A stretch of 33,233 bases of DNA from NCBI GenBank assembly GCA_025963875.1, contig JAOPZY010000237.1, positions 1 through 33,233 of the forward strand, written 5' to 3'. Positions within the stretch are counted from its first letter, which is position 1, and each line of letters opens with the position of its first letter. Positions 1-8,304 of this stretch are shown here, piece by piece. Made by a program: the position numbers and the translations under genes. The notes beneath the pieces were generated by a model. That model was given only the letters and a program-made list of their open reading frames with translations, had not been told where the DNA came from and searched no databases. This stretch comes from Actinomycetota bacterium (GTDB lineage: Bacteria > Actinomycetota > CADDZG01 > JAHWKV01 > JAOPZY01).

Positions 1-131
1 ACGGGTCATATGGGGCCACGAAGGCCGCCGGGCTACCCGAAAACGTCGAACGGTCGCCCCCAAGGCTCCGCCGTCCGTGCTGACGGGGCTTGCCGAAAAA
101 GGCCACTTTCTGCGGCGTCACCTAGAGAGCC

Positions 132-1409
132 TCAGGACGGTCCCGGCGGCAGCGCGAGCAGCTCGCGGGCCTCGGCGACCGCGGGCAGGGTGCGCGCCCG
201 TTCGGGGATCGCTCCGAGCACCAGCACGGCCGTCCGGTGGATGACGGTGTTGTCACGACAGTGCTGGGGAAGGGCCTGGAGCGTGCGGACCGTGTACCGG
301 GCTCCTTCACTCGGGTCCCCGGCAGCGACGACGCACATCGCCCGGTGCAACTGCACCTGCGCCGGACCCCGGAACGCGGATGCGGGATAGAGCGCGAGGG
401 CGGCATCCTGGGCTGCCACCGCCTCGTCGAGGCGGCCGGCATGGGAGTGGACCCAGCTCTGGACGTGGCGCAGGCGCTGCTCGGACCATCCCCACTCGGA
501 CGTGCAATCTGCAACAGTTGAATCCGGCAGGCGGGCGAAGACCTCATCGAGGTCACCGAGCGCGCTCCGTGCCTCGTCGTGGCGGCCGAGCAGGGCAAGC
601 GCCTGCGCCCGTATGGCGTGGCCGCTGGCGACGCCCGCGTGAGAACCGCCCTTGCCCGCAGCTATTGCCTCCTCGGACAGCATGAGCGCCGGAAGCGCCG
701 ACGGCGGCTCGTAGAGGGCGTAGACGGCGCGCTTGGCGCGTACATGGGAGCGAAGGGTGGCATCGCCTGACTCGTCGGCGGCCCGCACCGCGGTGCGCCA
801 GTAGCGGCGGGCGCCCTCCGGGTCTCCGTTGTCGAACAGAGCGATGGCCATCAGGGCGCTGAGCTGCCCGCACACATGCGCCATCCGGGGGCGGAGGGCC
901 TCCGGGGCGCGCACCAGCCTCGCCTGTACCTCGGCGAGGTCCGCAATCAGCGCAGGGAGGACCTGCACATAGGGAAGGTAGCCGACCTCGCTGGCGTAGC
1001 GGGAGGCCGTGTACTCCCACTCCTCGATGTCGGCGGCGCTGGTCGGGGCCCCGAGGGCGCCGTCGAGGCCCCGCCGCAGGTGCTCCAGATGCCCGCCGAA
1101 CGGCGCGACCAGGGCCGCCCCTCCCAGGAGCTTGAGCAGCGCCCGGCGGTTCACCTCGTCCTCTTCATCGGCAGAATGCCAAGGTAGCACCCCGTGGCGA
1201 TCACTCAGCAGCTCCTCGAGTTCCTCGGCCGAGACCTGGAGGTGCTCGGCGAGCTTCCGGCGAACCCACGGCTGCGGCCCGTTGCCGATGCCGCCGCTCT
1301 CCCAGCGCCGCACCGTGGTGGGATGGACGCCCAGCCGCTCGGCCAGGGACTCCTGGGTGAAGCCGAGGGCCCGCCGCCGGGCGGCGAGGCGAGACCGTTT
1401 GAGTGCCAT
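132..1409 (-). CDS. XRE-family regulator with C-terminal TPR-like region
   Basis: Predicted 425-residue cytoplasmic DNA-binding regulator. Residues about 5-60 form a Cro/C1-type helix-turn-helix (FTQESLAERLGV followed by TTVRRWESG). The remaining ~300 residues are Ala/Leu/Arg-rich helical repeats resembling the TPR-containing regulators common in actinobacteria. The ATG at 1409 is chosen because AAAGGAGG lies just upstream (1411-1418 on the minus strand); the frame stays open further upstream but has no comparable ribosome site. Odd point: residues 88-105 (NRRALLKLLGGAALVAPF region) look like a twin-arginine or hydrophobic signal placed after the HTH. It is transcribed away from a small ORF at 1584. 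Target genes are unknown. The regulator call is firm; the TPR assignment rests on composition and helical pattern only. Confidence 0.85.
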   Translation of the reverse strand: MALKRSRLAARRRALGFTQESLAERLGVHPTTVRRWESGGIGNGPQPWVRRKLAEHLQVSAEELEELLSDRHGVLPWHSADEEDEVNRRALLKLLGGAALVAPFGGHLEHLRRGLDGALGAPTSAADIEEWEYTASRYASEVGYLPYVQVLPALIADLAEVQARLVRAPEALRPRMAHVCGQLSALMAIALFDNGDPEGARRYWRTAVRAADESGDATLRSHVRAKRAVYALYEPPSALPALMLSEEAIAAGKGGSHAGVASGHAIRAQALALLGRHDEARSALGDLDEVFARLPDSTVADCTSEWGWSEQRLRHVQSWVHSHAGRLDEAVAAQDAALALYPASAFRGPAQVQLHRAMCVVAAGDPSEGARYTVRTLQALPQHCRDNTVIHRTAVLVLGAIPERARTLPAVAEARELLALPPGPS

Positions 1410-1410
1410 T

Positions 1411-1418
1411 CCTCCTTT
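1411..1418 (-). promoter_or_regulatory. Strong ribosome binding site of the XRE regulator
   Basis: The minus strand reads AAAGGAGG one base before the ATG-proximal GA spacer. It is the best Shine-Dalgarno match near this gene and decides the start at 1409. Confidence 0.7.
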
Positions 1419-1529
1419 TACAGGTTGCAGGCGCCGGTTGGAACTACCGGCAGGCCATCCGCCCTCTCGGTGCCCAGCAATTGCCCGGACCGTGCTCTGT
1501 GCCCAGGTGACGGTTGCTGGTTGTCTGCA

Positions 1530-1556
1530 GGAGGGGAGACCGGGGGGCTCCCCTCC
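1530..1556 (+). promoter_or_regulatory. Perfect 9-bp hairpin ahead of a small ORF
   Basis: GGAGGGGAG (1530-1538) and CTCCCCTCC (1548-1556) are exact complements around a 9-base loop. The 3' arm is also complementary to the purine-rich ribosome site at 1565-1576 of the ORF starting at 1584, so two alternative pairings are possible. It may act as a translational control element or simply as a hairpin in the divergent intergenic region. No T-tract follows, so it is not a classical terminator. Confidence 0.45.
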
Positions 1557-1583
1557 CGTTGCTTGGAGAAGGGGGGTAACCAA

Positions 1584-1928
1584 ATGACACCGCAGGGCGA
1601 GAGAGACGATCGATGGCCGACGATCCTCTGGATTGCCTGGACAGCGGGCGAGGTCGAGCATGAGGAACCCCTCTGCCTGGCCCACCGTGCCTACGTCTTC
1701 GAGAACTACCCCGCAAGTGCCCACGGCCTGAGGCGCCGAGGGGATTGGTGCAGCATGTGCAAAGCGGGTCGGATTTTGCCCGCTCAGCGGGAAGTATTCG
1801 ACCCCCCCGTACTTTTTGCCTGCTCGTCGAAGGTCAGGTGCTGCGGTCCTCGATCTCCCAGGCGTGGTCGAGGGCGTGCCAGGCGATGCGGCGGGCCGCG
1901 TAGCGGGGCGGCCAGCCTTTCTCCCTGA
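1584..1928 (+). CDS. Possible small Cys/His protein, unrecognised
   Basis: A possible 114-residue ORF divergent from the XRE regulator. It has a purine-rich ribosome site (GGAGAAGGGGGG, 1565-1576) seven bases before ATG. The first ~85 residues have natural composition and contain CLAH near residue 34 and CSMC near residue 60, a spacing that could bind a metal. The last ~30 residues are Arg/Gly-rich, overlap the 3' end of the opposite-strand gene at 1834, and look like shadow coding. The real protein may be shorter in nature, or the ORF may be spurious. I recognise no family. Small proteins next to XRE/TPR regulators are common in actinobacteria, which is the only contextual support. Confidence 0.35.
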   Translation: MTPQGERDDRWPTILWIAWTAGEVEHEEPLCLAHRAYVFENYPASAHGLRRRGDWCSMCKAGRILPAQREVFDPPVLFACSSKVRCCGPRSPRRGRGRARRCGGPRSGAASLSP

Positions 1929-2475
1929 GGGGCTCGCCGGTCGAGGCCGCCCCCAGCACGTCGAGCAGTGCCGCCCGGACCGCCGAGCCGGGGCCGGCCT
2001 CGTCGGGAGGCAGGTCGCGGCGCCGGATGCCCAGCTTGGCGGCGTAGGCCTCCTCGGCCCCGACCACGTGGTCGACGATCTTGTCGCGGTCACGCCCGCC
2101 GCCACGAGGGCCCTTGCGCAACGCGGCCGGTGCGGCCGCCACGATATCGTCGAGGTACGTCCAGCAGGCACCGACAAGATCGGCGAGCCGCTGCGCCTCC
2201 TTCGCCGTCAGGGGCGTGCGGTCGCCCTGGAGGATCGCGGACGGGGCACCGAAGTCCGTGGTGGCGTTCCCCTCCACCCGTTCCACGACCTCGAACTCTG
2301 CAGTCGGGAGCGCCAGGCCCGCCATTTCGGCAACCTCGGCGTACCGCTCGGCGGCGGCGGCCAGGGCATCCAGGGCTTGGCGCTCGGTCCTGCCGGCCCG
2401 GGTCCACCCGGGCCATTCCAAGGCCCCGGCGAACACCCGCTTGGCGCCAACCTCGACGTAGACGGGGACGGTCAC
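1834..2475 (-). CDS. DinB-like protein with HicB-like N-terminus
   Basis: 213 residues. The C-terminal half resembles the DinB/YfiT four-helix fold: H136 in IVDHVVGAEEAYAAKLG, plus H200 and H204 in AWHALDHAWE form the usual three-histidine metal site. Residues 1-50 (YVEVG..VFAGALEWPGWTRAG) look HicB-like. DinB-fold proteins are metal-dependent, many of them thiol-transferases; the substrate here is unknown. The start is the GTG at 2475-2473, whose GTGA overlaps the TGA of the GH65 gene by 4 bases, indicating translational coupling as the last gene of the minus-strand run. Nothing in the sequence links it to sugar metabolism except this coupling. Confidence 0.75.
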   Translation of the reverse strand: MTVPVYVEVGAKRVFAGALEWPGWTRAGRTERQALDALAAAAERYAEVAEMAGLALPTAEFEVVERVEGNATTDFGAPSAILQGDRTPLTAKEAQRLADLVGACWTYLDDIVAAAPAALRKGPRGGGRDRDKIVDHVVGAEEAYAAKLGIRRRDLPPDEAGPGSAVRAALLDVLGAASTGEPLREKGWPPRYAARRIAWHALDHAWEIEDRST

Positions 2476-4826
2476 AGGCGAAGGACGCCCCGGCGGGTGG
2501 GGGCCCGGCCGGGCGGTTGCAGGGGACGTTCGCGCTTCGGCGCCGGCGGGATCGGCATGGTGACGGCCTCGATGCTCACCGTGACCTCTTCGCCGTAGTG
2601 GTTCACCTCCATGGGCAGGCCCTCGGTCAGCACGTAGGTCGCCTCGTGGTGCACGACCCCAACCCGCAGACGCCGGCCACGGTACGTGATGCGGAACACC
2701 AGGTTCTCCAGCGCGGCCGGGAGCCGGGGGGCGAAGCTCAGCTTGCCGTCGTGGTCGCGCATCCCGCCGAAGCCCCACACCGCCGCCAGCCAGACACCGG
2801 CGAGCGAGCCCATGTGCACCCCGTCGCGGACGTTGTGCTCGAGGTCGTGCAGGTCCATGAGCCCCGCCTCGCCCATGTAGTCGTAGGCGAGGTCGAGGTA
2901 GCCGACCTCCGCCGCGATCACCGCCTGCGTGCAGGCCGACAGGGAGGAGTCCCGCACGGTCAGCGGCTCGTAGTAGTCGAAGTTCCGGGCCTTCTCCTGG
3001 GAAGTGAAGTAGTCCCCCCGCAGCTCGAGGGCGAGCACGAGGTCTGCCTGCTTCACCACCTGCTTGCGGTTGAGGTCGAAGTACGGGTAGTGCAGCAGCA
3101 TTGGGTAGTGGTCGGGCGGCGTGTGCTCGAAGTCCCAGACCTGGTAGCGGGTGAAGCCCTCGGCCTGCGGGTGCACGTCGAGGGCCTCGTCGTACGGGAT
3201 GTGCATGGCGGCCGCTGCGTCGCGCCAGCTTGCCGCCTCCTCCGCCCCCGCTCCCAGCTTCGCCGCCTGGATGGAATGGCGCTCCACCGCGTCGGCCGCC
3301 GCCAGCATGTTCCGCTGCGCCATCAGGTTGGTGTAGACGTTGTTGTCCTTCAGGGCGCTGTACTCGTCGGGGCCGGTGACCCCGTCGATGCGGAACTTGC
3401 CCTCGAGGTCGTGGTGGCCCAGGACCCGCCAGAGCCGGGCAGTCTCGATGAGGATCTCGAGGCCCGCATCGTGCTCGAAGGACTCGTCGTCGGTCGCGAA
3501 CCGGTAGCGCACGCAGGCATCGGCGATGTCGGCGTTGATGTGGAAGGCGGCGGTGCCGGCCGGCCAGTAGCCCGAGCACTCCTCGCCGCGGATGGTCCGC
3601 CACGGGAAGGTGGCCCCACCGAGGCCGAGCAACCGGGCACGGTCCCGGGCGAGCGGGAGGATCGACTGGCGCCAGGTGAGCGCATCCCGGACCGCGGCGG
3701 GAGTGGTGTAGGTGAGGGCCCGGAGCACGAAGGTCTCGGCGTCCCAGAAGGTGTGGCCGTCGTAGCCCGGCCCGGTGAGTCCCTTGGCGGGGATCGCCCG
3801 GCCCTCGGCGCGGGCCGCCGACTGCAGGACGTGGAACATCGCGAAGCGGATGGCCTGCTGGAGCTCGCCGTCGCCCTCCAGCTCCACGTCGGCCCGCCCC
3901 CAGAAGTCATCGAGGTAGGCCTTCTGGTCCTTGCAGATCGCCTCCCATCCGTGCCAGCGCGCAGAGGCGAGCGCCCCGTCCACCTGGTCGCGGAGGGCCT
4001 GGGCAGACCGCTCGCTCGACCAGCCGTACGCCAGCATCTTGTGGAGGGTCAGCTTCTTCCCCGGCTCGAGACGTGTGGCGACGGTGAGCCGGCCCAGGTC
4101 CTCGGCGGCTTCGGCGTGGACCTGGGTCTTCTCCGGCCCATCGACGATATGGTCCATCCCCGCCGCCATGCGCAGCATGCTCGCCTTCGTCGAGTGGACG
4201 AGCACGATGCGGCCGTCGGACTGGTCGTGGAGCTCAGCGGCGAGCGGGGCCGTCAGCATGGCCGCTGCCCTCGGGTCGAGCACGCTCGGGGGCAGAGGTT
4301 CGTTGGCCACGAGCTCCGACTGCAGGACGATGTCAGCCGTGCAGTCCACCGGCTCCACCTCGTAGTGGATGGCCACGAGGGCCCGCTGCACGAAGGAGAC
4401 GAGCCGCTGGGAACGCACGCGGACGGCACAACCGGTGGGCGACTCCCACTCCACCTCGCGCGTGAGGATGCCGGTCCGGAAATCGAGGGTGCGGCGGTGG
4501 AAGCGGAGCGCGCCGTAGCGGACGTCGAACGGCTCGTCGTCCACGAGCAGCCGGATGATCTTGCCGTTGGTGACGTTCACCACCGTCTGTCCCGCCTCGG
4601 GGTAGCCGTAGCCCGCCTCGGCGTAGGGCAGCGGCCGTACCTCGTAGAAGGAGTTGAGATACGAGCCCGGAACCACGTTCGGCTCGCCCTCGTCGAGGTT
4701 CGCCCGGAGGCCGATGTGCCCGTTGGAGAGGGCGAACAGGGACTCGGTCTGCGCCATGACGTCGCGGTCGAGGTACGTCTCGGAGAGGCGCCAGGGGTGG
4801 ATGGGGAATGCCGGATGGTCGATCAT
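2472..4826 (-). CDS. Glycoside hydrolase family 65 disaccharide phosphorylase
   Basis: 784 residues, the normal length for GH65 (maltose, trehalose, kojibiose or nigerose phosphorylases), which cleave alpha-glucosyl disaccharides with phosphate to give beta-glucose 1-phosphate and a free sugar. Visible landmarks are the N-terminal super-sandwich (ETYLDRD..AQTESLFALSNGHIGLRANLDEG), FWDAETFVL in the (alpha/alpha)6 barrel, TGPDEYSAL carrying the expected general-acid Glu, the VKQADLVLAL segment, and a C-terminal beta region. The beta-phosphoglucomutase-like gene immediately upstream fits the classic phosphorylase/mutase pair. Starts: ATG at 4829 overlaps the upstream stop, but GGAGG would then be only one base away; ATG at 4826 gives better spacing and still overlaps the stop by one base. 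The exact disaccharide cannot be read from sequence alone. Confidence 0.93.
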   Translation of the reverse strand: MIDHPAFPIHPWRLSETYLDRDVMAQTESLFALSNGHIGLRANLDEGEPNVVPGSYLNSFYEVRPLPYAEAGYGYPEAGQTVVNVTNGKIIRLLVDDEPFDVRYGALRFHRRTLDFRTGILTREVEWESPTGCAVRVRSQRLVSFVQRALVAIHYEVEPVDCTADIVLQSELVANEPLPPSVLDPRAAAMLTAPLAAELHDQSDGRIVLVHSTKASMLRMAAGMDHIVDGPEKTQVHAEAAEDLGRLTVATRLEPGKKLTLHKMLAYGWSSERSAQALRDQVDGALASARWHGWEAICKDQKAYLDDFWGRADVELEGDGELQQAIRFAMFHVLQSAARAEGRAIPAKGLTGPGYDGHTFWDAETFVLRALTYTTPAAVRDALTWRQSILPLARDRARLLGLGGATFPWRTIRGEECSGYWPAGTAAFHINADIADACVRYRFATDDESFEHDAGLEILIETARLWRVLGHHDLEGKFRIDGVTGPDEYSALKDNNVYTNLMAQRNMLAAADAVERHSIQAAKLGAGAEEAASWRDAAAAMHIPYDEALDVHPQAEGFTRYQVWDFEHTPPDHYPMLLHYPYFDLNRKQVVKQADLVLALELRGDYFTSQEKARNFDYYEPLTVRDSSLSACTQAVIAAEVGYLDLAYDYMGEAGLMDLHDLEHNVRDGVHMGSLAGVWLAAVWGFGGMRDHDGKLSFAPRLPAALENLVFRITYRGRRLRVGVVHHEATYVLTEGLPMEVNHYGEEVTVSIEAVTMPIPPAPKRERPLQPPGRAPTRRGVLRL

Positions 4827-5566
4827 CATCCCTCCAGGAGCTCCGCCAGGTCCGAGACCACGATGTCGGCACCGTGCGCCTTCAGCGCATCCGCCTGACC
4901 GACCCGGTCCACGCCCACGACGTAGCCGAAGCCTCCCGCCCGGCCCGCCTCGACGCCGGCGAGGGCGTCCTCGAACACGGCTGCGTCCCGTGGCTCGGCG
5001 CCGAGGTCCTTCGCCGCCTCGAGGAACGTGTCGGGGGCGGGCTTGCCCCGGAGGTGGCGCTGCTCGGCGACGTAGCCGTCGATGATGGTGTCGAACAGGC
5101 CGTCGAGCCCTGCGGCGGCCAGCACGTCGCGGCAGTTGGCGCTCGAGGAGACCACCGCCCGCTTCAGCCCGGCCTCGATCACGGCATGGACGTAGCGCAC
5201 CGAGCCCTCGTACGGCTGGACCCCGTTGTCGTGGATCAACCCCAGGACCAGCTGGTTCTTGCGGTTGCCGAGACCGCCGATGGTCTCCGCGCCCGGTGCG
5301 TCGTCGTGGCTGCCCTCGGGCAGGTGGATGCCGCGCGACTCGAGGAAGGACCGCACGCCGTCGAAGCGCGGCTTGCCGTCGACGTACCGGTCGTAGTCGG
5401 CCGGCTCGAAGGCCTGGAATGCCTCGCCGGTGCTGGCGGCCCGGTCGTGCAGGTAGGCGTCGAACATCTCCTTCCAGGCTGCCTCGTGGACCTTGGCCGT
5501 CTGGGTGAGCACGCCGTCGAGGTCGAAGAGGCAGGCGACGATGTTGTCCGGAAGTCCCAGTCTCAT
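4826..5566 (-). CDS. pgmB: Beta-phosphoglucomutase-like HAD hydrolase
   Basis: 246 residues, HAD superfamily subclass I. Motif I is FDLDGVLT (D15, D17), motif II the serine run AVVSSSANC, motif III the lysine in RGKPAPDTF, and motif IV VFEDALAGVEAG. A helical cap lies between motifs I and II (MFDAYL..DYDRYVDGKPRFDGVRSFL), typical of beta-phosphoglucomutases. Expected reaction: beta-glucose 1-phosphate to glucose 6-phosphate, using the product of the GH65 phosphorylase encoded next. The start is set at 5566 (MRLGLPDNI) because relatives begin with a similar stretch; ATG at 5575 is an alternative. It lies 11 bases after the MFS stop, so it belongs to the same transcript. Confidence 0.9.
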   Translation of the reverse strand: MRLGLPDNIVACLFDLDGVLTQTAKVHEAAWKEMFDAYLHDRAASTGEAFQAFEPADYDRYVDGKPRFDGVRSFLESRGIHLPEGSHDDAPGAETIGGLGNRKNQLVLGLIHDNGVQPYEGSVRYVHAVIEAGLKRAVVSSSANCRDVLAAAGLDGLFDTIIDGYVAEQRHLRGKPAPDTFLEAAKDLGAEPRDAAVFEDALAGVEAGRAGGFGYVVGVDRVGQADALKAHGADIVVSDLAELLEG

Positions 5567-5577
5567 GGCTCCCATCC

Positions 5578-7035
5578 TTACCCAGCTGTAGCGGTGAGAC
5601 CCGGATTGCCCCCGCCAGCGGCCGCCGCGGTGGCGATGTCCCGGGGGTAGGTCTTGAGCCCCCTGAACAGGTAGATGCTGCCGGCGGCGAGGGGAGCCAG
5701 CATGAGCAGGAACGTCCACTGCAGACCCGCGGCGTCCGACACCAGGCCGAACAGCAGCGGGGCGAGGGCCTGCGCCCCGGTGCGCAGGACGGTCCGTATG
5801 CCTTCGGCCCTGCCCCACAGCGGCCCGGGGATGATGTCGAGGCGTGCGGCGTCCATCGGCGCCCGCTGCGCCGACAGGGCGAGGGCGGCGACCGCCACGT
5901 AGGGCACCGCCGTGACGAGGCTGTGTGTGAGGAGCGCCGGGATGAACAGCAGCGTGGCCGCCGCCGCGGCAACGGCGCTGACGAGGATCCGCCCGTTGAG
6001 GCGGCCGCGGTGCAGGAGAGCGTCGCCGAGGCCGCCCCCGGCCAGGATCCCGATGACCGCCCCGGCGCCGATGACCAGCATCAGGAGATTGGCGAGGACC
6101 GCGTCCACCCGGTACTGCACGCGGACGAACTCGACGCCGAACGTCTGCACCCCGGCAAGGAAGTAGTAGCCGGCGGCGCTGGCGACGATGAGGATGACGT
6201 TGGTGCGGACCTTCAAGACGTAGCGGGTGGCGTCGATGAGGCCCATCCGGGCGGGGTCGGCGGCGACCATGTCGTGGTCGGGCACGATGCCCTGCTCCCG
6301 GGCAAGGCGCTGGGCGTCGGTCTCCTCCGGGGGGATCTCCGGGCCGCCCAGGGACCCGCGGCGCCGGCCGGTGCGGACGGGCTCGGGCAGGTGGAACACG
6401 AACCAGGCCAGGAAGAACGCGGGGATGGCGAGGATGAGGAAGGCGGCCCGCCACGACAGGGCCGCGATGTCACCCGTCACGGCGAAGCCGATGCCCGCGC
6501 CGACCAACTCGCCCGAGAGGATGTAGCCGTAGATCTTGCCGCGCTCGTCTGCAGAGAACAGGTCGCCCACCATCGACGCCACGATGGGACCCGCGGCCGC
6601 CGTGACCACGCCCAGGAACGCCCGGGCGAACAGCAGCCTCCCGAACGAGCTCACGGTTGCGCTCCACACCATGGCCGCTCCCCACAGGAAGATCGTCAGG
6701 CCGAGGGTCCGGGTCCTCGGCCCCCGGTCGGCCAGGACGCCGAAGGGGATGCTGGCGACCGCCGCCACGATCGAGGTGACGGCGATGAGCAGGCCGATGT
6801 CGAAGTTCTTGATGTGCAGCGCCTGGCGCAGCTCGATGGCGGAGGCTCCCACCGTGGCGGCGTCGGCGCTGGCCAGGGCGAGCACGGCGGCGAGGAGGAA
6901 GATCACCCGGGTCCGGTCCGGGCCCCCGAGGTAGACCTCGAGGTGACGGCGGCCGCCTCGGGCTGCCTTGCCGAGCGTGCGGCACAGCGCGGACGCCAGG
7001 CGGCGGGTCGTCTCACCGAGGCTCCGCTCCCCCAT
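5578..7035 (-). CDS. MFS transporter (12 TM)
   Basis: 485 residues with about twelve hydrophobic segments beginning at VIFLLAAVLALASAD. The MFS signature between helices 2 and 3 is GVLADRGPRTRTLG. A long central cytoplasmic loop (RRRGSLGGPEIPPEETDAQRLAREQG) separates the two six-helix halves. Position ahead of the mutase and phosphorylase genes suggests it carries the disaccharide or a related sugar across the membrane, but the family alone does not define substrate or direction. The ATG at 7035 begins two bases after the stop of the upstream MFS gene; a GTG overlapping that stop (7041) is an alternative. No clear ribosome site is seen, consistent with coupling. Confidence 0.88.
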   Translation of the reverse strand: MGERSLGETTRRLASALCRTLGKAARGGRRHLEVYLGGPDRTRVIFLLAAVLALASADAATVGASAIELRQALHIKNFDIGLLIAVTSIVAAVASIPFGVLADRGPRTRTLGLTIFLWGAAMVWSATVSSFGRLLFARAFLGVVTAAAGPIVASMVGDLFSADERGKIYGYILSGELVGAGIGFAVTGDIAALSWRAAFLILAIPAFFLAWFVFHLPEPVRTGRRRGSLGGPEIPPEETDAQRLAREQGIVPDHDMVAADPARMGLIDATRYVLKVRTNVILIVASAAGYYFLAGVQTFGVEFVRVQYRVDAVLANLLMLVIGAGAVIGILAGGGLGDALLHRGRLNGRILVSAVAAAAATLLFIPALLTHSLVTAVPYVAVAALALSAQRAPMDAARLDIIPGPLWGRAEGIRTVLRTGAQALAPLLFGLVSDAAGLQWTFLLMLAPLAAGSIYLFRGLKTYPRDIATAAAAGGGNPGLTATAG

Positions 7036-7037
7036 CT

Positions 7038-8282
7038 TCACGAGGATAGGCGCTCCGGTGGGGCCTCGTAGTTCGTGAAGCCGGGCAGCAGCCGGCCCAG
7101 GAGGAGCGCGCCCGCCACGCAGGCGACACCGCCGGAGACCACCGACGCCCGCACCCCGGCGAGGGCGGCGATAAGCCCCGCCTCCGCGTCGCCCAGGCGG
7201 GGGCCCCCGGTCACGACGGCGATCTGGATGGAGAAGAGGCGCCCCCCCAGCCGGTCCGGGGTCTCCAACTGCAGGATGGTCCCCCGGAACACCGCCGAGA
7301 CGATGTCGGCCGCACCCGCCAGCGCCAGCAGGACGAGGGCGGCGGGCAGCCACGAGACCAGGCCGAACGCCGCGATCGCCAGGCCCCAGAGCGCCACCGC
7401 GATGAGGACCGCGCGGCCCTGGCGGCGGACCCGTGCCGCCCAGCCGGTGAAGAGCGCGCCGAGGAGGGCGCCGGCCCCCGGCGCTGCGTACAGGAAGCCG
7501 ACCGCGGTCGCTCCGCCGTGGAACACGCCGATCCCCATGGCAGGGAACAGCGCCCGGGGCATGCCGAAGATCATGGCGTCGAGGTCGACGACGAAGGTCC
7601 CCTGGACGGCCTGGCGGCCCTTGAGGTACCGGAGGCCCTCGACCATCGACTGCAGTCCCGCCCGGGTCCCACCGCCGGCGGGCCGGAGCGACGGGAGGCC
7701 GAAGACCGACGTCATCGCCACGGCGAAGCTCGCCACGTCGCTCCAGTAGACGGCGACCGCGCCGAAGCGGGCGAGGATGAGCCCGGCCACCGCCGGGCCG
7801 GCGACCAGGGACACGGTCTGCAGGAGCTGGCGCAGCGCATTCGCCGAGACGAGGGCGTCCGGATCGACCAGGGACACCATGGCCGCCGTCCGCGTCGACG
7901 AGTCCATGCCGGAGAACCCGGCCGAGATGGCCGGGAGCACGAACAGGGGCCACAGCGCCGGCCGACCTCCCAACGCGTTCAGGGCCAGGCCGGTGCTGCA
8001 GGCGGCGAGGGAGAGCTGGGAGCCCAGGAGAATCCTGCGCCGGTCGAAGGCATCGGCGACCGAGCCGCCCAGCAGCGATCCGACGAGAAGGGGCCCGAGC
8101 TGCACCAGGCTCACCATGCCGACGGCAAACGAGGACCCGGTCAACCGGAACACCTGGTAGGGCACGGCCACCGAGGTGAGCATGGAGCCCAGCCCCGACA
8201 CGAGCTGCCCGAGCCACAGCCGCCGGAAGGACGGAAAGCGGCGCAGCGGACTCAGGTCGACAAAGATCCGACGGTCCGCCAT
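7038..8282 (-). CDS. MFS transporter, MFS_3 (enterobactin-exporter-like) type
   Basis: 414 residues. It begins LSPLRRFPSFRRLWLGQLVSGLGSMLTSVAVPYQVF, the usual opening of MFS_3 proteins, and has the loop motif GSVADAFDRRRILLG and about twelve membrane segments. Relatives include exporters of siderophores and drugs and many of unknown substrate. It is followed with only two bases of gap by a second, unrelated-looking MFS gene, so both are probably made together. Start ATG at 8282 gives the expected N-terminus. Whether it works on the same sugar as its neighbour cannot be told. Confidence 0.88.
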   Translation of the reverse strand: MADRRIFVDLSPLRRFPSFRRLWLGQLVSGLGSMLTSVAVPYQVFRLTGSSFAVGMVSLVQLGPLLVGSLLGGSVADAFDRRRILLGSQLSLAACSTGLALNALGGRPALWPLFVLPAISAGFSGMDSSTRTAAMVSLVDPDALVSANALRQLLQTVSLVAGPAVAGLILARFGAVAVYWSDVASFAVAMTSVFGLPSLRPAGGGTRAGLQSMVEGLRYLKGRQAVQGTFVVDLDAMIFGMPRALFPAMGIGVFHGGATAVGFLYAAPGAGALLGALFTGWAARVRRQGRAVLIAVALWGLAIAAFGLVSWLPAALVLLALAGAADIVSAVFRGTILQLETPDRLGGRLFSIQIAVVTGGPRLGDAEAGLIAALAGVRASVVSGGVACVAGALLLGRLLPGFTNYEAPPERLSS

Positions 8283-8304
8283 GCAGCCTCGTGCGCTGGC
8301 TTCT

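Noticed and set aside
1-131. Possible gene fragment at the window start
   Set aside because: No frame gives a plausible protein and no RNA or repeat is recognisable; it probably belongs to an intergenic region after the XRE regulator.
1779-1791. Terminator after the DinB-like gene (CCCGC/GCGGG hairpin)
   Set aside because: The stem is only 5 bp with a three-base loop and is followed by CAAAATCC on the minus strand, not a T-tract.
1968-4898. 976-codon open frame on the plus strand opposite the GH65 gene
   Set aside because: Shadow frame caused by high G+C codon bias. The composition is His/Val/Gly/Arg-rich with no domain, while the minus strand encodes a clear GH65 enzyme.
2472-5972. Single 1166-residue protein joining the HAD region and GH65
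   Set aside because: The GH65 N-terminus is complete from 4826. The upstream part of this frame is shadow sequence of the HAD gene, which ends at 4826 in its own frame.
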